DNA from: Streptomyces griseorubiginosus
GTDB lineage: Bacteria; Actinomycetota; Actinomycetes; Streptomycetales; Streptomycetaceae
Reading direction: 5' to 3'
DNA: 64,000 nucleotides
Assembly (NCBI RefSeq): GCF_001514195.1
Contig: NZ_KQ948738.1
Span: forward strand, 273,207-337,206
Part shown: positions 8,992-18,700 of the stretch, in pieces
How positions within the stretch are numbered: the first letter of the stretch is position 1
Layout: the number at the start of each line of letters is the position of its first letter
Position numbers and translations under genes: made by a program
Notes under the pieces: generated by a model
What the model saw: only the letters and a program-made list of their open reading frames with translations
What the model was told of the DNA's origin: nothing
The model's database searches: none

Positions 8992-9082
8992 GATTCAGCT
9001 CATAGCTTCTCCGGCTCAAAATGTGGTCCAATACGCCATAAGTATGACGAAACGGACTCCGCCCTTCGAGGAATCACACCTG

Positions 9083-10840
9083 ATGAGCCAGCCCCCGCTG
9101 TCCGCCCGTCCCGCGCCCTTTCTCTCCACGGAGAGCCTCAGGGCGCTGTCGGAGACGGCCCGGGCGGCGGGGACCGGGCAGGCGCTGGACGAGCTGTGGA
9201 CGGCTCGCCGGTTCCTGGACGGGACACCGGCGGCCGTCGCCGTCCTGGACCCGGAGCTGCGCTACCTGTACCTCAACGACACCGTGGCGGCGCTCAACGG
9301 ACTGCCCGTCGAGGATCACCTGGGCCGCCCGATGCCGGAGGTGATCCCGGGCTCGGGGCCCTCTGCGAGGGTGGCCCGCGAGGTGCTCCGCACCGGCCGG
9401 GCGCAGACCGTCGTGTTCGACGGGCGGGTGCCGGTCGATGCGGCGGACACACCGCGCTGGTGGCTCGGCGCGTTCCACCGGCTCGACGGCGAGAACGGCG
9501 AGGTCCTCGGGGTCGCCGCGGTCGTCATGGAGGTCACCGAGGGCATCCGGCAGCGGGAGTCGCTGCGGCGGGCGCAGGACCGCCTGGAACTGCTGGAGGA
9601 GACCGCCACCCGGGTCGGCAGCACGCTGGACGCGGCCGAGGCCTGCCGGGCGCTGACCGATCTGCTGGTGCCGCGGTTCGCCGACTACGCCGCCGTGGAC
9701 GTCCTCGACCCGGAGGGCACGCGCAAGGCCCCGGCCACCCCGGTGCCGGTACGGCTGCGACGCATGGCGGTGGCCGCCGCGCCCGGCCTGCCCGAACCGC
9801 TCACGCCCACGACCAGGAGCGGTGAGGTGATCTTCCACCAGGCCAGTTCCTCGATGACCCAGGTGCTGACCGGTCACCGGCCCATGGTCCTCAACCGGCC
9901 GGACGACGACACCCTGCGGCTGCTCGCCCCCACCCGGCAGCGACTGGAGCACTACCGGGCCCTGAAGGTGCACTCCGTGGCCTATCTCCCGCTCATGGCC
10001 GGCGGTGAGCCCGTGGGGGCCGTCATCGTCGGCCGCCGGGCGGACTCCCCCGAGTTCACGCCGGAGGACGTCGAACTGCTGGAGCTGCTGACCGGGCGGG
10101 CCGCGACGGCGATCGCCCACGCCCTGCGCTACACCCACGAGCACGAGACCGCGCTGGAGATGCAGCGCGCCTTCCTGGCCACCCCGCACACCCCGGGGCC
10201 CGGCGTGGAGATCGCCAGCCGCTATCTGCCCGCCGGACGGGGCGCCGAGGTCGGCGGGGACTGGTTCGACGCCGTCGCCCTGCCCGGCGGACGCACCCTG
10301 CTGGTGGTCGGGGACGTCATGGGGCACGGGGTGCGGGCGGCCGCGGCGATGAGCGAGTACCGCTCACTGCTGCGCGCGCTGGCCCTCCAGGGGCTCGACC
10401 CCGACCGGCTGCTCACCGAGGCCGACCGCACGGCTCACGCCCTCGACCTGGACCGTGTCGCCACCTGTGTGCTGGCCCTGCTGGACCCCGCCGCCGGGGA
10501 GGCGGTCCTCGCGACGGCCGGCCATGTCCCGCCCCTGCTGGTGCGGCCGGACACCGCCCCCGAGCTGGCGGACCTGCCCGTCGGTCCGCCGCTGGGCACG
10601 GGTTCCGACGGCTACGAGAGCAGGCGCTGCCCGCTGCCGCCGGGCTCCCTGCTGCTCGCCTACACCGACGGACTGGTGGAGCGGCGGGGCGAGGACATCG
10701 ACACCGGTCTCGCCGCGCTCACCACCCTTCCGCTCGCCTCCGGGCGGCCCCTGCCGGACGTCCTCACCAGCGTCCTCGACCGGCTGGCCCCGGCCAGTTC
10801 GGAGGACGACGTGACCCTGCTGGCGGCCCGCACCCACTGA
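9083..10840 (+). CDS. PAS-GAF-PP2C (SpoIIE/RsbU-type) serine phosphatase
   Basis: 585 residues from ATG 9083, chosen because GAGGAA at 9068-9073 is well placed; ATG 9044 and GTG 9023 are in-frame alternatives. A PAS domain spans about 40-160, a GAF domain about 170-345 and a PP2C-like phosphatase about 370-580, with metal-binding aspartates in GGDWFD and VVGDVMGHG and a late SSEDDVTLL. Proteins of this build dephosphorylate anti-sigma-factor antagonists (STAS proteins) in response to ligands sensed by PAS/GAF. Streptomyces carry many; the partner is not encoded nearby. Confidence 0.9.
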   Translation: MSQPPLSARPAPFLSTESLRALSETARAAGTGQALDELWTARRFLDGTPAAVAVLDPELRYLYLNDTVAALNGLPVEDHLGRPMPEVIPGSGPSARVAREVLRTGRAQTVVFDGRVPVDAADTPRWWLGAFHRLDGENGEVLGVAAVVMEVTEGIRQRESLRRAQDRLELLEETATRVGSTLDAAEACRALTDLLVPRFADYAAVDVLDPEGTRKAPATPVPVRLRRMAVAAAPGLPEPLTPTTRSGEVIFHQASSSMTQVLTGHRPMVLNRPDDDTLRLLAPTRQRLEHYRALKVHSVAYLPLMAGGEPVGAVIVGRRADSPEFTPEDVELLELLTGRAATAIAHALRYTHEHETALEMQRAFLATPHTPGPGVEIASRYLPAGRGAEVGGDWFDAVALPGGRTLLVVGDVMGHGVRAAAAMSEYRSLLRALALQGLDPDRLLTEADRTAHALDLDRVATCVLALLDPAAGEAVLATAGHVPPLLVRPDTAPELADLPVGPPLGTGSDGYESRRCPLPPGSLLLAYTDGLVERRGEDIDTGLAALTTLPLASGRPLPDVLTSVLDRLAPASSEDDVTLLAARTH

Positions 10841-11124
10841 GCACCGTCACGTCCGTGGCTCTCGGCCGACCTCGAAGTCCCTGTACCGGGCGCGGACGGG
10901 ACGCTGCCGGCCGACATCGCCTTCGCCTTCGGCTCCGGTGTCATCTTCCGTTCCCCGAAGGCCAGTTGTGGCCCGGCAGGTGGTCGCCTCGTGATGGTGT
11001 TCGGTCAACGGGGAGCAGTCCCGAAGACCCCGGCCGCCGGCCGCCGCGCGGCGCATACGGTCCGGGGATCCGGCGGACGGACCCGGCAGGGCCCGCCGCG
11101 ACCCACAGGCACAAGGGAGGCACC

Positions 11125-11499
11125 GTGGCGAGTGTGGAAGTGTCGCTGAAGGAGATGATGGCCGGCACGGAAGGGGCGGTGGCGGCCGCGGTCGTCGACT
11201 ACACCAGCGGGATGGCGCTGGGCACCCTGGGCGGCGGCAAGGACCTGGACACGACGGTCGCGGCGGCCGGCAACACCGATGTCATCCGGGCCAAGGTCCG
11301 CACCATGGAGCAGCTGGGCCTCAAGAGCAACATCGAGGACATCCTCATCACGCTGGAGCACCAGTACCACCTCATCCGGCTGGTGACCGGCCGCAACGGC
11401 AACGGCCTGTTCCTGTACCTGGTCCTCGACAAGGCCCGCTCGAACCTGGCGATGGCCCGCCACCAACTCAAGCGGGTCGAGGAGCAGTTGGAGGTATAG
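11125..11499 (+). CDS. Roadblock/LC7-like small protein
   Basis: 124 residues from GTG 11125 with GGGAGG at 11115-11120. The pattern of an N-terminal helix, VVDYTSGMALGTL hairpin, long central helix and a C-terminal LFLYLVLDK strand followed by a helix resembles the roadblock/LC7 fold of actinobacterial small-GTPase-associated proteins. I assign this from pattern, not from a clear motif. No GTPase gene is next to it. The gene follows a 284-bp gap in which I see only promoter-length sequence. Confidence 0.6.
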   Translation: MASVEVSLKEMMAGTEGAVAAAVVDYTSGMALGTLGGGKDLDTTVAAAGNTDVIRAKVRTMEQLGLKSNIEDILITLEHQYHLIRLVTGRNGNGLFLYLVLDKARSNLAMARHQLKRVEEQLEV

Positions 11500-11652
11500 G
11501 CCCGCTCCGGTCGGGGTCGTCGTGCGCCCACGATGTGAAGACTTCTTCAAGTCGCCACATCCACATGAGTCCATTCCGTGGCCGCCCGGCGTCCCCGACC
11601 AGCAGGATCGGCACCGACGACCCCGTACCGTCCGGCAGGGAGCGAGCGCCCC

Positions 11653-12042
11653 ATGCAGGTCCCCCTCTACCAGGCCAAGGCGGACTTCTTCCGCATGCTC
11701 GGCCACCCGGTGCGCATCCGGGTCCTGGAGCTGCTCCAGCACGGGCCGGTGCCCGTCCGTGACCTGCTCGCCGACATCGACATCGAGCCGTCCAGCCTCT
11801 CCCAGCAGCTGGCCGTCCTCCGGCGGTCCGGCATCGTGGTCTCCATCCGGGAGGGTTCCACGGTGAGTTACGCGCTGGCCGGCGGTGACGTCGCCGAACT
11901 CCTGCGCGCCGCCCGCCGTATCCTCACCGAGCTCCTCGCCGGCCAGAACCAGCTCCTGAGCCAGCTCCAGCAGGCGGACACCGCGGCCGCCCCGGCGGGG
12001 AGCCTGCTCACCGAGCGGGGCAGCGCGCGTCCGACGTCCTGA
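11653..12042 (+). CDS. ArsR-type winged-helix regulator
   Basis: 129 residues from ATG 11653; the frame opens at 11578 but the family N-terminus matches 11653. The segment LGHPVRIRVLELL, then PSSLSQQLAVLRRSGIV as the recognition helix, and SYAL in the wing are classic ArsR. The Cys-based metal site ELCVCDL is replaced by VPVRDLL, so it is unlikely to be a thiolate metal sensor. Its last 35 bp overlap the 3' end of the convergent GerMN lipoprotein gene. Confidence 0.85.
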   Translation: MQVPLYQAKADFFRMLGHPVRIRVLELLQHGPVPVRDLLADIDIEPSSLSQQLAVLRRSGIVVSIREGSTVSYALAGGDVAELLRAARRILTELLAGQNQLLSQLQQADTAAAPAGSLLTERGSARPTS

Positions 12043-12589
12043 CCAGGTGTCCGCCGCCGGTCACCGCCGCGGTCATCGAGGGGGTGCCGGGGCGGGTGAG
12101 GCGGTACGCGGCGGTGGCCGTGCACACCAGCTGCCGTACGCCGAGATCACTCAACCCGGCCATGCCCACCGGCAGTCGGATCGTCATCGTGCTCCCCGTG
12201 ACCGTCGCGGTCGGGGTGTCCGACGCGGAGCTCCCGGCCGCGCCGGGCGGGTCCGACGGCGAGCCCCCCGGTACGTCGACGGCGGCCGACGGCAGTGCCA
12301 TGGCGGTCGGGAGGAGGGGCAGCTCGGTGGTGAGACCGTCGGTGGTGTCGGTGCCGCCCTCCCCGGCCAGCGGACCTGCGATCAGCAGTCGCAGCGCGTC
12401 CGTGGGGTCGCCGGGTCGGCCGGTGTTGCGTTGCATGGCGACGAGTCGGCCGTTCTCGACGAAGTAGACCGGCGTGAGCGGCAGGACCCCGCTCGCGGGA
12501 CCGCCCGCCTCGACCACCCCGGTCGCGGGGATCCCGCAGGAGGTGAGGGCGAGCAACGCCAGCAGCGGGGCGCGGTGCAGTGCCTTCAT
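12008..12589 (-). CDS. GerMN-like lipoprotein linked to the two-component system
   Basis: 193 residues with a lipobox LTSC at Cys18, so it is an exported lipoprotein. The body (about 30-190) fits a GerMN-like fold with the segment PVYFVENGRLVAMQR and a disordered Gly/Ser/Pro insertion in the middle. It lies directly downstream of the sensor kinase with a 4-bp overlap, the position of accessory lipoproteins that modulate Streptomyces sensor kinases such as AfsQ3. A role in sensing at the cell surface is inferred from that. Confidence 0.75.
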   Translation of the reverse strand: MKALHRAPLLALLALTSCGIPATGVVEAGGPASGVLPLTPVYFVENGRLVAMQRNTGRPGDPTDALRLLIAGPLAGEGGTDTTDGLTTELPLLPTAMALPSAAVDVPGGSPSDPPGAAGSSASDTPTATVTGSTMTIRLPVGMAGLSDLGVRQLVCTATAAYRLTRPGTPSMTAAVTGGGHLVRTSDARCPAR

Positions 12590-14049
12590 GGCCGGTACTC
12601 CTCGGTCGGCTCCGCCCGCCGCAGCGGGAGTTCCACGGTGAAGACGGCACCGCCCGCCGGGTGGCCGGCGGCGCGCACGGTACCGCCGTGGAGGCGGACG
12701 TTCTCGGCGGTGATGGCCAGGCCGAGGCCACTGCCCTCGGAGCGGATCCGGGCGCTGTCGGACTTGTAGAACCGCTCGAAGACATGGGGCAGGACGTCGG
12801 ACGGGATGCCGGGGCCGCTGTCCCGGACCTCGATCACGGCCACCGTGTCGTCCCCGCCCAGGCGCACGGTGACCGGACGGGCGCCGTGCTTTAGGGCGTT
12901 GCCCACCAGGTTGGCGACGACCACGTCGATGCGGCGCGGGTCGACGCGTGCGCGGACCGCGTGCGGCGGCGGCAGTTCGGTCTCCACCGTGTCCGTCCAG
13001 CCGCGGGAGCCGAGGGTGCGCCGGATCGACTCGGCGAGGTCGATCTCGTCCAGGTGGAGCACCGCGGCGCCCGCGTCGAAGCGGGAGATCTCCATCAAGT
13101 CGTCGACGAGCCGGGCGAGTTTGACGGTCTCCGTGCTGATCAGCCGGACCGCGGTGGCGGTGTCCGGGTCCAGTCGGGCGGCGTCCTCGTCGAGGACGTC
13201 GGTGACCGCGGACATCGCGGCGAGCGGGGTGCGCAGTTCGTGCGAGACGTCGGCGGCGAAGCGGCGGGCCCGCGCCTCCATCTCGCGCAGTTCCGCGACC
13301 GAGGTCTCCAGTGCGGCAGCCGTCTCGTTGAACGTGTGGGACAGCTCGGCGAGTTCGTCGGAGCCGTTGACCGCGAGCCGCGTGTCCAGGCGGCCCTCGG
13401 CGACCCGGCGGGTGGCGAGCCGCAGCTTGCGCACCGGGACCAGCACGCCGCGCGCGGCGAGGAGGGCGAGCACCACGGCGAGGGCCAGGGCGGCCACCAT
13501 GGCCCGTTCGGCCGCGGTCACCAGGGCGTCGACGTAGGCCTGTTCGGTGGTCTGCGGGACCACCAGGAACACCCGGACCCCGCTGGCCGTCTCGACGCTG
13601 TCCGGGATGCGCTGGGTGCTGAAGAGGATCGACATGCCGACGACGAGGGAGGTGCGGCCGTCGTGGCGGACCCGCTGGAACACGGTGGCCCGGCTGGACG
13701 CGACGGCCTCGCGCAGGGCGGGAGTCACCTCGGTGAAGGGGTCGCCGGAGGCGGAGGAGCCGCTCAGGTCCCCGTAGGTCACCAGGACCCGCCAGCTGCC
13801 CTGGGACTCGGTGGCCGCCGTGTCCTCCGCGAACTTCCGCAGCGCCGACCGCTCGGGAGGGAGGGCGAGTTCGGCGGCGTGCTGGTTGAGCTGGGCGCGC
13901 AGTTGTCTGATGGTGGCGTCCTGACTCTGCTGGAGCACTCCGGTGCGGGCCTCCCGGAAGGTCAGGGCACCCGTCGTGACCGCGGAGACCGCGGCGACGA
14001 GCCCGAAGGCCACCACCAGGCGGAACCGGAGCCCGCGCAGCCGGCGCAT
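12586..14049 (-). CDS. Sensor histidine kinase (AfsQ2-like)
   Basis: 487 residues from ATG 14049; a GTG at 14055 overlapping the regulator stop is the alternative. One membrane helix at about 10-32, an extracytoplasmic sensor of about 130 residues, a second helix near 170-190, a HAMP domain, an H-box AADVSHELRTPLAAM, and an HATPase with DSGPGIP and GSGLGLAI. It phosphorylates the response regulator encoded just upstream. The gene order regulator-kinase-lipoprotein matches the AfsQ1-Q2-Q3 arrangement, though I do not claim orthology. Confidence 0.9.
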   Translation of the reverse strand: MRRLRGLRFRLVVAFGLVAAVSAVTTGALTFREARTGVLQQSQDATIRQLRAQLNQHAAELALPPERSALRKFAEDTAATESQGSWRVLVTYGDLSGSSASGDPFTEVTPALREAVASSRATVFQRVRHDGRTSLVVGMSILFSTQRIPDSVETASGVRVFLVVPQTTEQAYVDALVTAAERAMVAALALAVVLALLAARGVLVPVRKLRLATRRVAEGRLDTRLAVNGSDELAELSHTFNETAAALETSVAELREMEARARRFAADVSHELRTPLAAMSAVTDVLDEDAARLDPDTATAVRLISTETVKLARLVDDLMEISRFDAGAAVLHLDEIDLAESIRRTLGSRGWTDTVETELPPPHAVRARVDPRRIDVVVANLVGNALKHGARPVTVRLGGDDTVAVIEVRDSGPGIPSDVLPHVFERFYKSDSARIRSEGSGLGLAITAENVRLHGGTVRAAGHPAGGAVFTVELPLRRAEPTEEYRP

Positions 14050-14051
14050 CC

Positions 14052-14747
14052 TCACGGCGCCGCGAATCGGTAGCCGAAGCCGCGCACGGTGTGGATGTAC
14101 CGGGGTGCGCGGGGCGGTTCGGACATCTTGGTGCGCAGGCGTTTGACGCAGGCGTCCACCAGACGTGCGTCGCCGTGGTAGTCGTGCTCCCAGACCGCCT
14201 CCAGAAGCTGCTGACGGCTGAACACCTGGCCCGGCGAGGCGGTCAGGGTGAGCAGGAGCCGCAGCTCGGAGGGGGCGAGGGCGATCGGCTCGCCGTGCAG
14301 CGCGACCGTCAACCCGGCCCGGTCGACGGCCAGTTCGCCGTAGGTGTGGATCTTCGGCAGGCCCTCGGCGCCGGGCGCGGCCCCGGCCGCCCGGCGCAGG
14401 ACGGCACGTATGCGCGCGTCGAGCACGCGGGCCAGGACGGGTTTGACGACGTAGTCGTCGGCGCCGGCCTCCAGGCCGACAACGATGTCCACTTCGTCCC
14501 CCCGGGCGGTCGCCATGATGATCGGCAGGGTCTGGTCGAGGTTCCGTACGGTGCGGCACACCTCCAGACCGGTCATGCCCGGGAGCATCAGATCGAGGAC
14601 GACGATGTCCGGCCGGAAGGACCGCAGCCGCTCAAGACCCTCCTCGCCGGTCGCGGCGGCGGCGACGTCATGCCCCTGCCGGCGCAGGGCCAGGGCGACG
14701 CCCTCCCGGACGGCCGGGTCGTCTTCGATCAGCAGTACGCGTGACAT
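14052..14747 (-). CDS. OmpR-type response regulator (AfsQ1-like)
   Basis: 231 residues from ATG 14747; the frame extends to 14762 but the receiver domain begins at this Met. Receiver domain 1-120 with acidic pair EDD, phosphoacceptor Asp in VVLDLMLPG and Lys in VVKPV; C-terminal winged helix with WEHDYHGDARLVDACVKRLR, the hallmark of OmpR/PhoB regulators and very close to AfsQ1. First gene of the unit; its promoter lies in the 98-bp gap to the divergent DUF3152 gene. Confidence 0.92.
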   Translation of the reverse strand: MSRVLLIEDDPAVREGVALALRRQGHDVAAAATGEEGLERLRSFRPDIVVLDLMLPGMTGLEVCRTVRNLDQTLPIIMATARGDEVDIVVGLEAGADDYVVKPVLARVLDARIRAVLRRAAGAAPGAEGLPKIHTYGELAVDRAGLTVALHGEPIALAPSELRLLLTLTASPGQVFSRQQLLEAVWEHDYHGDARLVDACVKRLRTKMSEPPRAPRYIHTVRGFGYRFAAP

Positions 14748-14845
14748 GCGCACAGTATCCACATCGACATGACCACGAGGAGGGTTATCGTTTCGTTACC
14801 TTCCGGGCCAGGTCCGATCACATGGCGATCACATCGTGAACGACC

Positions 14846-15727
14846 GTGACAGCGCACAAACGAAACCCCGGCGGCGGTCGTCGCCGGAAACGCTCCGCGG
14901 GGCGCGTGCAGGGCCGACTGACCGGCGGTCTGGCCGCGTTGGCGGTTTTCGCGGCGGTCGGTGGCGCGGTGGTGGCGTGGCTGCCGTCCGACGCGAAACG
15001 ACCGCCCACGGCGACCGCGCCTTCAGGGACCGGTTCCTCCACGGCCACCGCGCCTTCCGGGAGTCCGGTGACCGACTCCCCCGCGTCCTCCGGAACTCCG
15101 GCGCCGCCGCGGACCGGTGAGCCGCCGGGACGGAACAAGTCGAGCCCTTCCACGACTCCCCTTCCGGAGAGCGGCCCGGGGACCTTCGTCACCGCGCCCG
15201 GCCACAGCGGGAAGGTCGGCAGGGGCACACCCCTGCGCTACCGGGTCGAGGTGGAGAAGGGCATCGCCATCTCCCCCGCGGACGTGGCCGCACAGGTGGA
15301 GCGGACCCTGGCCGACCCGCGCGGCTGGACGGCCGACGGCCACTCGGCGTTCCAGCGGGTGTCGAGCGGGCCCACCGACTTCAGGGTGCGCCTCGCCACC
15401 CCGGGGACCGTCGACGCGATCTGCGCCGAGGGCGGCCTCGACACCGGCGGCAAGGTCAATTGCAGCGTGCACGACGACGTGATGGTCAACCTCAGACGCT
15501 GGGTCCTGGCGACCGAGTTCTACACCGACGATGTCGTCGGGTACCGCTCCCTGATCATCAACCACGAGGTGGGCCACTTCCTCGGCCACGGCCATGTCAC
15601 CTGCCCCGGCGAGGGCCGGCCGGCCCCGGCGATGATGCAGCAGATCAAGGGCCTGCACGGCTGCGTCCCCAATGTCTGGCCGTACGACCGCGACGGCCGC
15701 CTGATCACGGGCCCCACCGCCCCGTGA
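14846..15727 (+). CDS. Secreted/anchored DUF3152 protein, putative zinc protease
   Basis: 293 residues from GTG 14846. Basic N-terminus, one membrane helix (about 28-48), a Pro/Ser/Thr-rich spacer to about residue 105, then the DUF3152 domain. The domain ends in HEVGHFLGHGHVTC, an extended HExxHxxxGH zinc motif like that of metzincins, followed by a Met-containing turn APAMMQQ. This makes an extracellular metallopeptidase likely although the family is uncharacterised. It is divergent from the two-component system. Confidence 0.88.
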   Translation: MTAHKRNPGGGRRRKRSAGRVQGRLTGGLAALAVFAAVGGAVVAWLPSDAKRPPTATAPSGTGSSTATAPSGSPVTDSPASSGTPAPPRTGEPPGRNKSSPSTTPLPESGPGTFVTAPGHSGKVGRGTPLRYRVEVEKGIAISPADVAAQVERTLADPRGWTADGHSAFQRVSSGPTDFRVRLATPGTVDAICAEGGLDTGGKVNCSVHDDVMVNLRRWVLATEFYTDDVVGYRSLIINHEVGHFLGHGHVTCPGEGRPAPAMMQQIKGLHGCVPNVWPYDRDGRLITGPTAP

Positions 15728-15757
15728 GTCCTGATCCCCCAACGAACTGGAGTTCAG

Positions 15758-18700
15758 ATGCAGTTACGCGTACGCCACAGACACGCGGCCCTGGCCGCGG
15801 GGGTGGCTTCCGCGGCCCTGGTCCTCGCCGGGCTGCCGACCGGGGCGGGAGCCGTCGGCACGGGAACGGTCGGCGCTGGAGCCGTCGGCACGGGAACGGT
15901 CGGCGCGGGAGCCGTCGGCATCGCGTCGGGCAAGAGCGGCCGTACCGCCTCGGCGGTGAAGACGGTCACGCTCGTCACCGGCGACCGGGTCCTGGTGGAC
16001 GGCACCGGGCAGGTCTCCGGTGTGCAGCGGGCCCAGGGCCGCGAAGGCATGCCGTTCTCGGTCCGGGTCGTCGCCGGGCACACCCGGGTCGTTCCCGGTG
16101 ACGCCCAACTGCTGCTGGCACAGGGCAAGTTGGACCCCCGACTGTTCGACGTCACCCAGTTGGTCAAGGACGGCTACGACGACAGGGGCCGTTCCGACCT
16201 GCCGCTGATCGTCACCTTCCGTGGCAACAAGGCGCCTTCCACCAGTCCGTTCACCGCCGCCGGGGCACGGCTCGGCCGGCAGCTGCCGGTCGTCAACGGC
16301 AGGGCGATGCGCTCCGCGAAGAAGCGCGGTGCCGGGTTCTGGAAGGCCGTGACCGACAACTCGGCCGCGGGGACGGCGCGGTTCGCCTCCGGGGCCGGCG
16401 TGGAGAAGCTGTGGCTCGACGGGAAGCGCCGGGCCTCGCTCGACCGGAGCGTCCCGCAGATCGGCGCACCGACCGCCTGGGCGGCGGGCTTCGACGGCAC
16501 CGGCACCAAGGTCGCCGTCCTGGACACCGGCATCGACAGCAGCCACCCCGATCTCGCGGGCAAGGTGGTCGCGGAGCACGACTTCAGCGGCACCGGCAGC
16601 ACGACCGACAGGTACGGGCACGGCACGCACGTGGCGTCCACCGTGGCGGGCAGCGGAGCGAAGTCCGGCGGGAAGTACAAGGGCGTCGCACCCGGCGCGG
16701 AACTCCTCAACGGCAAGGTCCTGGACGACTGGGGCGAGGGCGACGACTCCGAGATCATCGCGGGCATGGAGTGGGCGGTGGCCCAGGGCGCGGACGTCGT
16801 CAACCTGAGCCTCGGCGGCCCGGATCTCCCCGGCGTCGACCCGATGGAGGAAGCGGTCGACCGGCTCTCCGCCGAGTCCGGCACCCTCTTCGTCATCGCG
16901 GCCGGCAACGAGGGCGACGGCGAGCGGACCGTGGGCTCACCGGGTAGCGCGGCGTCCGCCCTGACCGTCGGCGCGGTCGACAAGTCCGACGCGCTCGCCG
17001 ACTTCTCCAGCCGCGGTCCGCGCGTCGGCGACGGCGGGGTCAAGCCGGACCTGACCGCGCCGGGGGTCGCCATCACCGCCGCGGCCGCGGCGGGCAGTTT
17101 CCTGGCGGAGCAGTATCCCTCCGACGTCCCCGGCTACCTGACGATCGAGGGCACCTCGATGGCCACCCCGCATGTGGCGGGCGCGGCGGCGATCCTCGCC
17201 CAGCAGCACCCCGGCTGGAGCGGTGAGCGGATCAAGGCGGTGCTGACCGGCTCCGCGAAGCCGGGCACGTACAGCTCCTTCCAGCAGGGCACCGGACGGG
17301 TCGATCTGGTCCGGGCGCTGGACGAGAGCGTGGTCACCGAGCAAGGCCCGCTCGACTTCGGCGTCCAGCAGTGGCCGCACGACGACGACACGGCCCGGAC
17401 CAAGAAGCTCACCTACCGCAACCTCGGCACCGGGCCGGTCACGCTCGACCTGTCCGTGGACGCGTACGGAGTGGACCGAAAGCCCGCCGCCGCAGGCATG
17501 TTCACCGTCTCCCCGCAGCGGATCACGGTCCCCGCGGGCGGCGAGGCGAGCGCGGAGGTCACCGCGGACACCCGCGCCGGAACCGTGGACGGCAGCTTCG
17601 GCGGCTCGGTCACGGCCTCCTCCGCCGACGGCAGGATCCAGGTGCGGTCCGCGGTCGGGGTGGACCGCGAGGTCGAGTCGTACGACCTGACGCTCCGGCA
17701 CACCGACGAGGACGGCAGGGCGACCGGCGATGCCGTGACCTCCGTCGCGGACCTGAACGGCAGCTTCTACGCCGAGTACGCCGACGAGCGGGACGGCGAG
17801 CTGACCGTCCGGCTGCCCAAGGCCGACTACCTCCTCAACGGGGTGATCCACCCGTCGACCAGCTCCGCCACGCACGCCGTCCTGGTCCAGCCGAAGCTCA
17901 GCCTGGACCGGGACATGACGGTGGATGTGGACGCCCGGCAGGCGAAGCCGGTGGACGTCACCGTGCCGGACGCGGGGGCCGTGAACGACGACGCCGCGGT
18001 CACCGTGGAGTACGGGCGGGGCGAGGGGCTCGACGACGCCCATCTCGAGTTCCTGTTGCCCACCTTCGTGGGCTCCCGGTTCGGGCGGCTCGGCCCGGAC
18101 GGCTCGGTGACGGGGCTGACCTCCCTGTTCTCCGGCCGCTGGGCCGGCAAGGACAAGGACGGCAGGCCGGTCAACTACCACCTGAGCTGGTACCGGGAGG
18201 GCAGCCTGGACGGCTTCACCGCGAAGATCGCACGGAGACAGCTGGCCAAGGTGGAACTGGAGGTCGGCGAGCCGGTCGACGGCCGGCGCGTCCAGGCCGA
18301 GGTGACCCCGCACCTGCCCGACGGCCGTCTGGTGCCCGGCGGGAGCGACATGCGCGGCGACCTGCCGTACCGGAGCACCGAGTACGTCCTCGACAACGGG
18401 GTGAAGTGGTCGGTGCGCACCTGGCAGCGCTTCGGTGACGGCCAGGACGCGGTCTTCGAGGGCTTCCTGATGCGCATGCCGAGGCACTGGAAGGCCGGCC
18501 GCACCTACGCCGAGCGATTCGGCGTCGGCGTCTTCGGACCGGTCCTGAACGGCCCCGACGACCTCGGGCCGGGCAGGGGCTACCCGGGTGTCGGCCGCGA
18601 CGGGAACACCCTCAGGGTCTTCCTGCCGCTGTTCGGCGACGGCTCCGGGCACTGGGGTCTGAGCAAGCCGGCCTCGGTGACGTCCCGGCTGGAGGCGGAC

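Noticed and set aside
11653..12042. ArsR protein as a metal sensor
   Set aside because: The usual Cys motif is absent and no metal efflux gene is near.
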